A stretch of 8,901 nt of DNA from Bact-19 sp038319215 (GCA_038319215.1 JBBQCZ010000152.1:1-8901); one strand, 5' to 3'. Positions 1 to 6,893 are shown, counted from the first letter of the stretch. Notes: a model not told the origin generated them from the sequence alone. Numbers and translations: made by a program.

Positions 1-1
1 C

Positions 2-2593
2 GGCATTCCAGTAATGACGTGTGAATTGAAAAATCCATTGAGCGGTCAGTATGTGCAAAATGGTATTCGCCAATACCAAAACGACCGAGACCCAAAAGAA
101 AAAATGTTTTCGTTTGCACGTTGTATGGTGCATTTTGCAGCCGACACTGAGCAAGTTTTTATGTGTTCGGAACTCAAAGGCAAAGCATCTTTTTTTATTC
201 CTTTCAATAAAGGATTGAACGATGGCAAAGCCACACCGCCATTTGGTGCAGGCAATCCTGTAAATCCCAAAGGACTCAAATCACATTATTTGTGGGTAGA
301 GATTTTAAGCAAAGATGCATTGGCAAACATTATTGACAAGTTTGCACAAGTGATTGAGGAAACAGACGAAGACACGGGCAAGAAGAAAAAGAAAATGATT
401 TTCCCCCGTTATCATCAGCTAACATCCGTAAAACAAATATTAGCACACGCCAAAGAAAACGGCATCGGGCAAAAGTATTTAATACAACATTCGGCAGGTT
501 CTGGTAAATCAAAATCTATCGCTTGGCTTTCGCATCAGTTACACGGCTTATTTGACAAAACAGGCTCTACCAATATTTTTGATTCTGTAATTGTCATTAC
601 CGACAGAACTGTTTTAGACAAACAATTAAGCGATGAAATAAAACAGTTTTCGCCAACTATTGGCATTGTTGCAGCCATTACAAGCGATGGAGCAAGTAAA
701 ACAAACAATCTACGTGAAGCCATTGCCAATAAAAAGAAAGTAATCATTTGCACCATTCAAACCTTTCCGCATTTGCTGAAAGAAATGGAAGACTTGGGCC
801 GTTTGAAATTTGCCATTATCATTGACGAAGCACACAGTAGTCAAAGCGGAGAAACATCAGCTAAAATGAATGCTGTGCTTGCCGACAAAGGTGAAGATGC
901 AGAAGACGAAGACGAACCAACCTTGGAAGATAAAATCAATGCCTTGATTGAAAGTCGAAAAATGATTAAGAACGGTTCTTACTTTGCGTTTACAGCCACA
1001 CCTAAAAACAAAACATTAGAAACCTTTGGAGTTCCAAGAAAATACATCAAAGACGGAGAAGAAAAAACGGCTTTTGATGCTTTCCATTTGTATTCGATGA
1101 AGCAAGCAATTGAAGAAGAATTTATTTTAGATGTGTTGCAGAATTACACGACTTACAGTTCATTTTACAAACTCATAAAGTCAGTTGAAGAAAATCCTGA
1201 GTTCGACACTAAACAAGCACAAAAGAAGCTTAGGGCTTATGTAGAAGGACACGAATTTGCAATTGCTGAGAAAGCCAAAATAATGATAGACCATTTTCAC
1301 CGTGATGTAAAACACCTGATAAATGGAGAAGCCAAAGCAATGATTGTAACTAAAAGTATTATTGCAGCCATCAAATACAAACACGCCTTTGACGAATATT
1401 TGAAAGAAATAAAATCGCCTTGGAAAGCCATTGTAGCATTTTCGGGTAAGAAAGAATACAAAGGTGTTGAGTTCGACGAAACAGGTATGAATAATTTTGA
1501 ATCCTTCAAAACCGACATTCCTAAAAATTTCAAGAAAAAGCAATTCCGTTTTTTAATTGTAGCCAATAAATATCAAACTGGTTTTGACCAACCGCTTTTG
1601 CATACAATGTATGTGGACAAGAAATTGAGAGATGTTCAAGCAGTGCAAACGCTTTCACGCTTAAATAGGGCTTACAAGCCTTACAAGAAAGATACTTTTG
1701 TTTTGGACTTTTACAATTCAGCAGAAGAAATAAAAGAAGCTTTTGACCCTTATTTTACTTCAACTATTTTAAGCGAAGAAACAAGCCCGAACAAACTTAA
1801 CGACTTATTGGACGCATTGGAGAAATTTGAAGTTTACAACGAAGAAGTAGTCAAAGACTTTTTTGAAAAGTATTCAAGCAATGCAGACAGAACCATTCTT
1901 GACCCAATCATTGATTCAGCAGCACACATTTTTAAATTCGATTTAAACATTGACAAACAGATTGATTTTAAAATCAAAGTAAAATCCTTTTTAAGGACAT
2001 ACAGTTATTTAGCCAAACTACTCGACTTTAATAATTTGTATTGGGAACAACTTTGGTGGTATCTAAAATACTTATTACCAAAACTAATCATTGACGAAAA
2101 CGAAGACCTTGCCCAAGGTATCATCGAATCTATTGATATGGACAGTTACCGTCCATCCAAACAAGGAACAGAAAAAATTAGTTTAGTGGAAGACCCTGGG
2201 TTTGTAGTACCTATTCCTGTAACTGTTGGTGGCGGTATATCAGAACCCGAATTGGACACTTTAGAAAATATTTTGAACGCTTTCAATCAGCGTTTTGGTG
2301 ATATTGATTGGACTGACAAAGACAAGGTAAACGAGATTTTAACGCAACAGATTCCAGCGGATATGAAAAAAGATTTGCGTACTATGGATGCAATTACAAC
2401 TTCACCAGACAAACAAAACGCAAAAATATCATCGGACAAAAAAGTGGAAGAGTTGATGCAACAATATTTGTTTACGCAAACGGAGATATTTAAAAAGTTC
2501 TCGACCGACAAAGATTTTGAAAGAAGATACAAGGAATTTATTTTCGATACACTTTGGACACAACAAGGCAAACAACCACCGATAAATTTGTAA
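2..2593 (+). CDS. hsdR: Type I restriction enzyme R subunit, 5' end missing
   Basis: HsdR is the ATP-driven translocase and nuclease of a type I restriction-modification complex; it cuts unmethylated DNA after translocation by a complex that also needs HsdM and HsdS. The reading frame is open from the window edge (G-I-P-V before the Met at 14), so this Met is internal and roughly 150-170 N-terminal residues of a usual ~1,000 residue protein are probably missing. Counting that Met as residue 1: the E-x-K half of the PD-(D/E)xK nuclease site is ELK at 4-6, followed by a Q/Y-rich segment near 15-22. The superfamily 2 helicase core follows: Walker A AGSGKS at 161-166, motif Ia ITDRTVLDKQ near 195-204, DEAH at 271-274, TATP at 327-330, motif V around GFDQ at 523-526 and motif VI QTLSRLNR at 545-552. 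All catalytic motifs in the visible part look intact, with no frameshift. The C-terminal ~300 residues are helical, as in the family. The next gene starts 10 bases downstream. Family assignment is firm; the subtype is not determined. Confidence 0.97.
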   Translation, partial: GIPVMTCELKNPLSGQYVQNGIRQYQNDRDPKEKMFSFARCMVHFAADTEQVFMCSELKGKASFFIPFNKGLNDGKATPPFGAGNPVNPKGLKSHYLWVEILSKDALANIIDKFAQVIEETDEDTGKKKKKMIFPRYHQLTSVKQILAHAKENGIGQKYLIQHSAGSGKSKSIAWLSHQLHGLFDKTGSTNIFDSVIVITDRTVLDKQLSDEIKQFSPTIGIVAAITSDGASKTNNLREAIANKKKVIICTIQTFPHLLKEMEDLGRLKFAIIIDEAHSSQSGETSAKMNAVLADKGEDAEDEDEPTLEDKINALIESRKMIKNGSYFAFTATPKNKTLETFGVPRKYIKDGEEKTAFDAFHLYSMKQAIEEEFILDVLQNYTTYSSFYKLIKSVEENPEFDTKQAQKKLRAYVEGHEFAIAEKAKIMIDHFHRDVKHLINGEAKAMIVTKSIIAAIKYKHAFDEYLKEIKSPWKAIVAFSGKKEYKGVEFDETGMNNFESFKTDIPKNFKKKQFRFLIVANKYQTGFDQPLLHTMYVDKKLRDVQAVQTLSRLNRAYKPYKKDTFVLDFYNSAEEIKEAFDPYFTSTILSEETSPNKLNDLLDALEKFEVYNEEVVKDFFEKYSSNADRTILDPIIDSAAHIFKFDLNIDKQIDFKIKVKSFLRTYSYLAKLLDFNNLYWEQLWWYLKYLLPKLIIDENEDLAQGIIESIDMDSYRPSKQGTEKISLVEDPGFVVPIPVTVGGGISEPELDTLENILNAFNQRFGDIDWTDKDKVNEILTQQIPADMKKDLRTMDAITTSPDKQNAKISSDKKVEELMQQYLFTQTEIFKKFSTDKDFERRYKEFIFDTLWTQQGKQPPINL

Positions 2594-2603
2594 AATATAA
2601 GAC

Positions 2604-2831
2604 ATGAAAGAGAATAAAATTTCAGCAGTGTATAAAGAGGATTTAAAAAAACTCTTGATTTCTATAGGCGAAATTGATGCGATAGAAAACGGGCAACGGA
2701 ACTGTATAGTTTGTTCAAAGGTTATTTCAGTTGATAATCTTCAACTTATTATTCCAAGAGCAGAAAAGAAATATGATTTCGTTTGCAACGATACAGAATG
2801 TGTTTCAAAATATAATCAACTAAAGAAATAA
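2604..2831 (+). CDS. Small putative zinc-ribbon protein, function unknown
   Basis: A 75-residue protein that I do not recognise as a named family. The first ~30 residues are charged and probably helical (two short helices around residues 8-20 and 21-30). The second half carries two cysteine pairs, C34-x2-C37 and C61-x4-C66, separated by 23 residues with an alternating beta-like stretch between them; this spacing suits a small zinc ribbon. There is no signal peptide or membrane segment, so it is presumably cytoplasmic. It starts 10 bases after hsdR and ends 3 bases before the next start codon, so it is almost certainly translated from the same message as both neighbours. The start at 2604 is the first ATG after the hsdR stop; no strong Shine-Dalgarno sequence is seen, as is usual in Bacteroidota. 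Being sandwiched between a restriction subunit and a multi-S1 protein suggests a nucleic-acid-binding or adaptor role, but that is inference from context only. Confidence 0.8.
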   Translation: MKENKISAVYKEDLKKLLISIGEIDAIENGQRNCIVCSKVISVDNLQLIIPRAEKKYDFVCNDTECVSKYNQLKK

Positions 2832-2834
2832 TTC

Positions 2835-5387
2835 ATGAGCATTATAGTAGAAGTTCTTACTGCATTGGGCATCGGTTCTGCCGTAATTGTTGCGGTTGTT
2901 GTTTATGCTCTCAAAAATTATAGTTCGCTAAAAATTATTTTAAGTGACATTTACAGAGCATTTGGTTTCTTAGGAAGTTGGGTAAGAAAAGAAAGTGTAT
3001 CCAGTGAAGTAGAAGGAACTTTAAATGGAGTGATTGACGATTTCAATAATAATTTTTCAACTCCAATTTTACCCAATTGTAAAATACAATGGGTAACTCC
3101 TGAAAATCAGAAAAACACTTTAATAGAAAACGAGGCGATAGTGTGCTTAAGTTTTGACAAGAAAGACCACGACCTTAATTTTTACAATGCTACTTACAAT
3201 TTTATCCAAACTGCACTAGTAGCAAAGGCCAAACCATTTATTAAAAAATCTACTGCAAAAGCGATTGACCTACTTTCTACAAAAATTATTTTACGACAGT
3301 ATCGCAGAGAAGTACTAAGAACATTCAATAATAAATTTGCAGAGGTAGAACAAGAAACAAAAGATACATTTCACAGGTTAGATGAAACAGACCAAAACGG
3401 ATTATTCTCTACCCTCCTTCTTCCCGAAGTTTTTCACTTAGGAGAATTACTCAATGAAAAAACACCACATCCAATAATTGAAAACGAAATTGAAAAATTT
3501 CTCAATTGGTTTTATGATTTAGCAACAAGAGATATTGATGAAAGGACGACACTTCGCTATGAAAGTCCAAACATTAAGATTGGAGTCATCCTTGTTGCTA
3601 AGCTCACTACTTACAATCAATATGGAGCAGCAGCATATACAAACAGAGCAGCGAAATACGCATCAGAACATTTCAATGCTGTTTACTTATTATCAAAAGG
3701 ACATAACCGAAATAAAATTGCAAGAGAAGTTGCTTCAATCTTGACAACTTCAAAAGGGTTTGACCAAATGAATAAGATTGACATCATTAAAAAACCAAAC
3801 GATGATGGAACTACAACTATTATTACTTGCATTTGTTTAAGACCAGACCCTACAACAATTCGCTTCAATGCCTGGGAATTTTTGAAGGAAAAATTTAGTA
3901 AGAATGAAAAAGTAATCGGAATTATTGAAACCGTTATAGCAGATAATGTAATTGTAAATGTTTCGGGACTTCAAACAAATATTCCAAACAAAAATCTTTC
4001 ATCTGCAATTATTCCTGATGCTACAAAACTTTTCTATGAAAATCAGGAGTTAGAACTCAGCATTGTTGAATGTGATGCTGATAGAGAATTTTTAACTCTT
4101 TCCAATGTTGGAACAAAGACAGACCCGAAAATTTGGATTGATTCAAATTTGAGCAACGACAAGCCAATCAATGCTAAGGTTTCAAGAATTCAAAAAACTA
4201 AAGAAGGCGAAGTAAAAGGCATCATCGCAAAATGCACCAATCCTGACATTGAAGTTTTCATTCCCCGTTCAAAAGCAACTTACAGTCGGTTCACTGACCT
4301 TGAAAAAAAATTTACTCTTTATTCAGATGTAGTAATTGCAATACAGGATTTCAATTTTGGTTTTGGAAATTTTATTGGAAAAATATTTGACTTAAAAAAT
4401 CCATATGAAACAATTTCATTCACGAGTTTAAATCTTGGGGACGATGTAACAATTGCGATAAAAGATATTCAGGAAAGATTTGTCATAGGAGAAATTGAAG
4501 AAGGCATTGAATGTATTTTGTATGCTGACCAAGTTGCTTGGAATCAAGTTGACTGCAATACGCAAGGTTTTAAAATTGATGACAGCGTTAAAGTCAAAAT
4601 TATTTCACTTGACAAAGAACATTTTCGCATTTCAGTTTCGCAAAAGCAATTTTCTCAAAGCCCTGAAAAGGAATTTTATGATGCCAACAGGGATAAAATT
4701 ATTGATGGTGTTATTACAAACATTGATAATGAAAATGGAATTTATTTTAAGAACGACAAATTAGGCATTCAGGGTTTTGTTCATTGGAGTGAATTAGTTT
4801 GGGGGAGCATTTACCCTATCAGTTCTAATTTTTCAGTTGGCAATCCCATTTCTGTAAAAATTATTGCTTACAAAAAAGATTACAACTCTGTTCAGTATAG
4901 TTGTAAGCGATGCTTACAACATCAGTTCACTGAATTTAATGCTGCTTTTGACGATAAAGATTATGTTACAGGAGTTATTAAATCTCACTATTTAAAGATT
5001 GCAACCGTTGAGTTAAACTATAACGGTTTAATTGTGAAAGCGTATATTCATAAAAGCAAAATTTCAAATTGTTGTTACACAGTTGACTGCGACATTCCTA
5101 TTTTTCTTCCCATCAGTTCTAAATTTAGTTTTGTTATTGAAAGGTTTGACGAAAAATTTTCCGTTTTAGAGCTTTCGAGAAAATTATACTTGGAAGAAAT
5201 CAATCAAGTTAATTTAGGTGAAGCTTACAAAGTTAAATACACCAAAACCTTTAACGGTAAATGTTATTTCTATACGAATGAATTAGAAGGATTCGTTGCC
5301 AGTGGTAAAAGTACATTTCAAGTTGGTCAAGAATTGGAGGTAATTCCATACAGCACTTCATCTAATGAATTTGAACTTGTAAAATGA
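2835..5387 (+). CDS. Membrane-anchored protein with multiple S1/OB-like repeats
   Basis: An 850-residue protein with no family name I can give. Residues ~4-25 form one strongly hydrophobic helix followed by basic residues, best read as an N-terminal anchor leaving the rest in the cytoplasm. Residues ~60-345 are unassigned; 246-305 alternate strand-helix-strand-helix in a Rossmann-like manner (IKIGVILVAKL, then a helix, then NAVYLLSKG, then a helix). From ~357 to the end I count about six S1/OB-fold-like units, roughly 357-425, 443-520, 533-605, 620-695, 707-783 and 792-850. The fourth is the clearest, with the S1 hallmarks DGVITNI at 624-630, GIQGFVHWSELVW at 644-656 and VGNPISVKII at 668-677. 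Units 4 and 5 share PISSNFSV (661) and PISSKFSF (759), which supports internal duplication. S1 domains normally bind RNA or single-stranded DNA. The start lies 3 bases after the zinc-ribbon gene, so it is the last gene of the hsdR run. A role in sensing or handling nucleic acid at the membrane during defence is inferred, not shown. Confidence 0.85.
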   Translation: MSIIVEVLTALGIGSAVIVAVVVYALKNYSSLKIILSDIYRAFGFLGSWVRKESVSSEVEGTLNGVIDDFNNNFSTPILPNCKIQWVTPENQKNTLIENEAIVCLSFDKKDHDLNFYNATYNFIQTALVAKAKPFIKKSTAKAIDLLSTKIILRQYRREVLRTFNNKFAEVEQETKDTFHRLDETDQNGLFSTLLLPEVFHLGELLNEKTPHPIIENEIEKFLNWFYDLATRDIDERTTLRYESPNIKIGVILVAKLTTYNQYGAAAYTNRAAKYASEHFNAVYLLSKGHNRNKIAREVASILTTSKGFDQMNKIDIIKKPNDDGTTTIITCICLRPDPTTIRFNAWEFLKEKFSKNEKVIGIIETVIADNVIVNVSGLQTNIPNKNLSSAIIPDATKLFYENQELELSIVECDADREFLTLSNVGTKTDPKIWIDSNLSNDKPINAKVSRIQKTKEGEVKGIIAKCTNPDIEVFIPRSKATYSRFTDLEKKFTLYSDVVIAIQDFNFGFGNFIGKIFDLKNPYETISFTSLNLGDDVTIAIKDIQERFVIGEIEEGIECILYADQVAWNQVDCNTQGFKIDDSVKVKIISLDKEHFRISVSQKQFSQSPEKEFYDANRDKIIDGVITNIDNENGIYFKNDKLGIQGFVHWSELVWGSIYPISSNFSVGNPISVKIIAYKKDYNSVQYSCKRCLQHQFTEFNAAFDDKDYVTGVIKSHYLKIATVELNYNGLIVKAYIHKSKISNCCYTVDCDIPIFLPISSKFSFVIERFDEKFSVLELSRKLYLEEINQVNLGEAYKVKYTKTFNGKCYFYTNELEGFVASGKSTFQVGQELEVIPYSTSSNEFELVK

Positions 5388-5436
5388 TTTTTAAAGTATG
5401 TAATTGGTTTAATAATTCCAAATGAAAAAATGAATT

Positions 5437-5523
5437 GCCAACGCATTTTGCAAGCACATTGCCAAAGCCCCACGAGCCAACGCTGCAACCAAAGCTTTGT
5501 CAAAGAGCTTGCAAAGCCAACGC
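5437..5523. repeat. GCCAACGC triplicate with inverted TTTGCAAGC pair
   Basis: The 8-mer GCCAACGC occurs at 5437, 5476 and 5516, spacings of 39 and 40 bases, while the DNA between the copies is not otherwise conserved. Overlapping this is an inverted pair, TTTGCAAGC at 5447-5455 and GCTTGCAAA at 5507-5515, separated by 51 bases. The same inverted 9-mer pair recurs at 6601-6645, so this is likely one member of a dispersed repeat family. Function is unknown. Confidence 0.6.
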
Positions 5524-5675
5524 ACCGATAGAGAATGTTTTAAAAAATTTGCCGACACTTAAAAAAAATAAAAAATGCTGACACACAAGCCGACAGAAAA
5601 GAAAAAGTAAAATGACAATGACACGGAAACTGAATAATGACAATGGTTTACAAGACTGGAAGACAGAACACCAGG

Positions 5676-5806
5676 CGGTAACAAAGGCTAAAATCAAGCG
5701 GGCGGATAGTGCTAATTTGAAAGCCAGTGCAACTAATAAACTTTATCGCAGGTTGACAGTGACGTGCTCCAAAATGCCCGCCAGCTTTTAGCCTCAACCG
5801 TTGTGC
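5676..5806 (+). repeat. attC-like inverted repeat 1
   Basis: The left arm contains TAAC (ending 5682), then AGGCTAAAA (5685-5693) and GCGGGC (5698-5703). The right arm contains GCCCGC (5776-5781), TTTTAGCCT (5786-5794) and finally GTTGTGC (5800-5806). The 9-base and 6-base blocks pair perfectly, with a four-against-four internal mismatch between them, around a 72-base centre. The AAC...GTT ends and the long imperfect stem are the layout of an integron attC site, with GTTGTGC as the right core box. The left outer box (CGGTAAC) is a poor match to the expected RYYYAAC, so this is the weakest of the three copies on box sequence. Confidence 0.45.
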
Positions 5807-5864
5807 TTCATGCAATGAATTTGCAAGAAACATTTTCGCAGATTGAAATATTTTGAAACGAGAA

Positions 5865-5897
5865 TTGATTAACACTTGAAACTTTTAAATATATTCG
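5865..5897 (+). promoter_or_regulatory. Weak Bacteroidota-type promoter candidate
   Basis: TATATTCG at 5890-5897 matches the Bacteroidota -7 element TAnnTTTG except for one base, and TTG at 5865-5867 lies 22 bases upstream, near the expected -33 position. It is about 60 bases before the start codon at 5956. Such matches arise by chance in AT-rich DNA, so this is only a candidate. Confidence 0.2.
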
Positions 5898-5955
5898 GAC
5901 GATTAAAACTTGAAAATAATATTCATAAACTATAAACCACTAAAATAAAAATGAA

Positions 5956-6168
5956 ATGAAAGACAATAAATTTGCTCGCTTTGCATTATTTATTTTTGTA
6001 ATATTTGTTATATCAAATATTTTCACAATCATTGACAACGGCTCTTTTACTTCAGCATTCGAAGCAGGGAAAGCAGTTGGACAAACCATGAGACATTTTC
6101 TAAGGATTGCATTCACTTTGGGTTTAATAGTTTTGATGTATAGACTTTTCAAAAAGAATACTCTCTAA
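5956..6168 (+). CDS. Small two-helix membrane protein, function unknown
   Basis: A 70-residue protein that I do not recognise. It has two hydrophobic helices, roughly residues 8-27 (FALFIFVIFVISNIF region) and 47-64 (FLRIAFTLGLIVLMYRLF), joined by a loop containing EAGKAVGQT with glycine/alanine spacing. Basic residues at both ends (K2-x2-K5-x2-R8 and KK near the C-terminus) suggest that both termini are cytoplasmic. The start is the second ATG of ATGAAATGA: the first, at 5951, gives only Met-Lys before a stop that overlaps the real start region. It stands alone between two attC-like inverted repeats, about 150 bases after the first, and would be the single gene of a cassette of about 620 bases. 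It could be a holin-like, immunity or stress membrane protein; nothing in the sequence decides between these. Coding status rests on the coherent two-helix pattern. Confidence 0.6.
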   Translation: MKDNKFARFALFIFVIFVISNIFTIIDNGSFTSAFEAGKAVGQTMRHFLRIAFTLGLIVLMYRLFKKNTL

Positions 6169-6315
6169 TTATTATTCATCGAGAATTGAAATAATTGAAA
6201 CGCATAGAAACAGAATAGAACTAGTTGTTTTGTTTTTAGAAATCCAATTGAATTAACAACTGACTTTCAGAAGCAATAAATGCACGAAAGCACAACAGCT
6301 GCTAAATTTCAGCTG

Positions 6316-6348
6316 GGTAGACTTGCCGATTGGCAAGTTTTTCCTACC
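6316..6348. repeat. Hairpin inside inverted repeat 2
   Basis: GGTAG (6316-6320) plus ACTTGCC (6321-6327) face GGCAAGT (6332-6338) and CTACC (6344-6348), with a four-base GATT loop and a five-base bulge TTTTC on the right side. It is one of two internal stems in the centre of attC-like repeat 2 and resembles the variable terminal structure of folded attC sites. Confidence 0.55.
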
Positions 6349-6355
6349 TTAGTTT

Positions 6356-6409
6356 TTAAATTGTCGGGGGACAAAGACGTAGCCGTCTTCATCCCAGCCG
6401 ACAATTTAA
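6356..6409. repeat. Perfect 12-bp stem hairpin inside inverted repeat 2
   Basis: TTAAATTGTCGG (6356-6367) pairs perfectly with CCGACAATTTAA (6398-6409). Within it AAGACG (6374-6379) pairs with CGTCTT (6384-6389) around the loop TAGC. The right arm is also used by the outer stem of the attC-like repeat, so the two folds compete. No T-tract follows, so it is not a typical terminator. Confidence 0.65.
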
Positions 6410-6502
6410 GCAGCAAACGTTAGCGTTAAGGCTATTTTGACGGTATTGATGATGCGAAAACTCTTAACGAAAAGAGAAAAGAAAGAAAAGAAAAAGATAA
6501 TT

Positions 6503-6530
6503 ACCCCGTTCCACGGGGTTTTAATTTTTT
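6503..6530 (+). terminator. Rho-independent terminator
   Basis: ACCCCGT (6503-6509) and ACGGGGT (6513-6519) form a perfect seven-base GC-rich stem with loop TCC, followed by a T-rich tail to 6530. The nearest + strand gene ends 335 bases upstream (6168), across the attC-like repeat. It may end read-through from the preceding cassette or insulate the following one. Upstream A-rich DNA could let it also work on the - strand, but no - strand gene is visible. Confidence 0.7.
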
Positions 6531-6600
6531 AGCCGCCCGCTTTGCGCCCTTCGGGACGCATTGGGATTAAGAAAGCAACCCTAACCCACATTGCAGTACA

Positions 6601-6645
6601 TTTGCAAGCCCTCACATGCCAATGTTTCAGCCAAAGGCTTGCAAA
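6601..6645. repeat. Inverted TTTGCAAGCC pair
   Basis: TTTGCAAGCC (6601-6610) and GGCTTGCAAA (6636-6645) are perfect inverted 10-mers separated by 25 bases that include ATGCCAATG. The same 9-mer pair and a nearby ATTGCC motif occur in the cluster at 5437-5523, so the two are probably copies of one dispersed element. No T-tract follows, so this is not called a terminator. Confidence 0.55.
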
Positions 6646-6773
6646 AAAGCATAGAATTTAACCTACCCCTTTCGTATTTTTATAATATTATATTTTGCCC
6701 TTCTCTAAATATCAATGCATTATACAATTAAAGTAACAATCTTGCCCCTATTCTTATATAACCTTATATTTTA

Positions 6774-6825
6774 GTTAATTCTCAGAAAGATATAAAATCA
6801 AAATTCAATTTTTTTCTGAATTAAC
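6774..6825 (+). promoter_or_regulatory. Imperfect inverted repeat in leader of lipoprotein gene
   Basis: GTTAATTC (6774-6781), a two-base bulge and AGAAA (6784-6788) pair with TTTCT (6813-6817) and GAATTAAC (6818-6825). Thirteen base pairs enclose a 24-base AT-rich centre. It ends 68 bases before the start codon at 6894. It could be an operator or a leader hairpin; the sequence does not decide. Confidence 0.35.
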
Positions 6826-6893
6826 CCTTAGAAAAATAAACACGGAAGCCGAAAAGTGTTTTTAGAGTAGGCAAATTAAATACAATTCAAAAA

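Larger units (their letters stand above)
5388..5955. other. Intergenic region after the restriction operon
   Basis: This 568-base gap has no convincing gene. It holds a cluster of GCCAACGC copies with an inverted TTTGCAAGC pair (5437-5523), A-rich filler (5550-5640), an attC-like inverted repeat (5676-5806) and a weak promoter-like match before the next gene. No good Rho-independent terminator is visible after the stop codon at 5387; the only nearby pairing is a four-base TTGG/CCAA stem around 5405-5421, which is too weak. A 59-codon open frame (5612-5791) runs into the inverted repeat and is not credible as a gene. Confidence 0.6.
6290..6425 (+). repeat. attC-like inverted repeat 2
   Basis: The left arm reads GCACAAC (6290-6296), A, GCTGCT, AAATTTC, AGCTGGG (to 6317). 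The right arm reads CCCAGC (6393-6398), CGACAATTT, AAGCAGC (to 6414), AAAC, GTTAGCG (6419-6425). The arms pair over about 25 positions with small bulges. The outer boxes end in AAC and begin with GTT, as in attC sites, and GCACAAC is the exact reverse complement of the GTTGTGC box that ends copy 1. This is the best supported copy for stem length. If it is a recombination site, it separates the 70-residue membrane-protein cassette from the longer two-gene cassette. Confidence 0.55.
6169..6893. other. Long intergenic region with structured elements
   Basis: This 725-base gap has no gene. In order it holds an attC-like inverted repeat with nested hairpins (6290-6425), a purine-rich tract of A and G (about 6466-6497), a good terminator hairpin (6503-6530), a short GC-rich patch with CGCCCTTCGGGACG (about 6545-6558), an inverted TTTGCAAGCC pair (6601-6645), very AT-rich DNA (6660-6780) and an imperfect inverted repeat in the leader of the next gene (6774-6825). 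Confidence 0.6.

Noticed and set aside
1181..1566. Phe/Cys-rich - strand frames inside hsdR
   Set aside because: They are antisense to the conserved helicase region of hsdR and reflect its Lys/Glu-rich codons.
5405..5421. Terminator directly after the multi-S1 gene
   Set aside because: Only a four-base TTGG/CCAA stem without a T-run; too weak to call.
5437..5523. CRISPR-like array from 39-40 base spaced GCCAACGC
   Set aside because: The repeated unit is only 8 bases with three copies, too short for CRISPR repeats, and no cas genes are visible.
5500..5697. 65-codon open frame on the - strand with hydrophobic residues
   Set aside because: The hydrophobic run is the complement of A-rich filler at 5550-5620, and the start of the repeat cluster overlaps it.
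5612..5791. 59-codon open frame on the + strand
   Set aside because: Its second half lies inside attC-like repeat 1 and its stop falls in the repeat arm; composition is polar and featureless, and there is no promoter or leader to support it.
5648..5875. 75-codon open frame on the - strand
   Set aside because: It spans both arms of attC-like repeat 1, which explains the open frame better than a gene; the product looks random.
5940..6152. 70-codon - strand frame opposite the small membrane protein
   Set aside because: The + strand frame gives two clean membrane helices with basic ends; the - strand product has no such pattern.
6356..6409. Perfect 12-bp hairpin as a terminator
   Set aside because: No T-tract follows on either strand close to the stem; it fits better as part of the structured inverted repeat.
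6536..6560. GC-rich CGCCCTTCGGGACG patch as a tRNA or rRNA fragment
   Set aside because: No cloverleaf or rRNA motif can be built around it; it is just a short stable hairpin-like patch.
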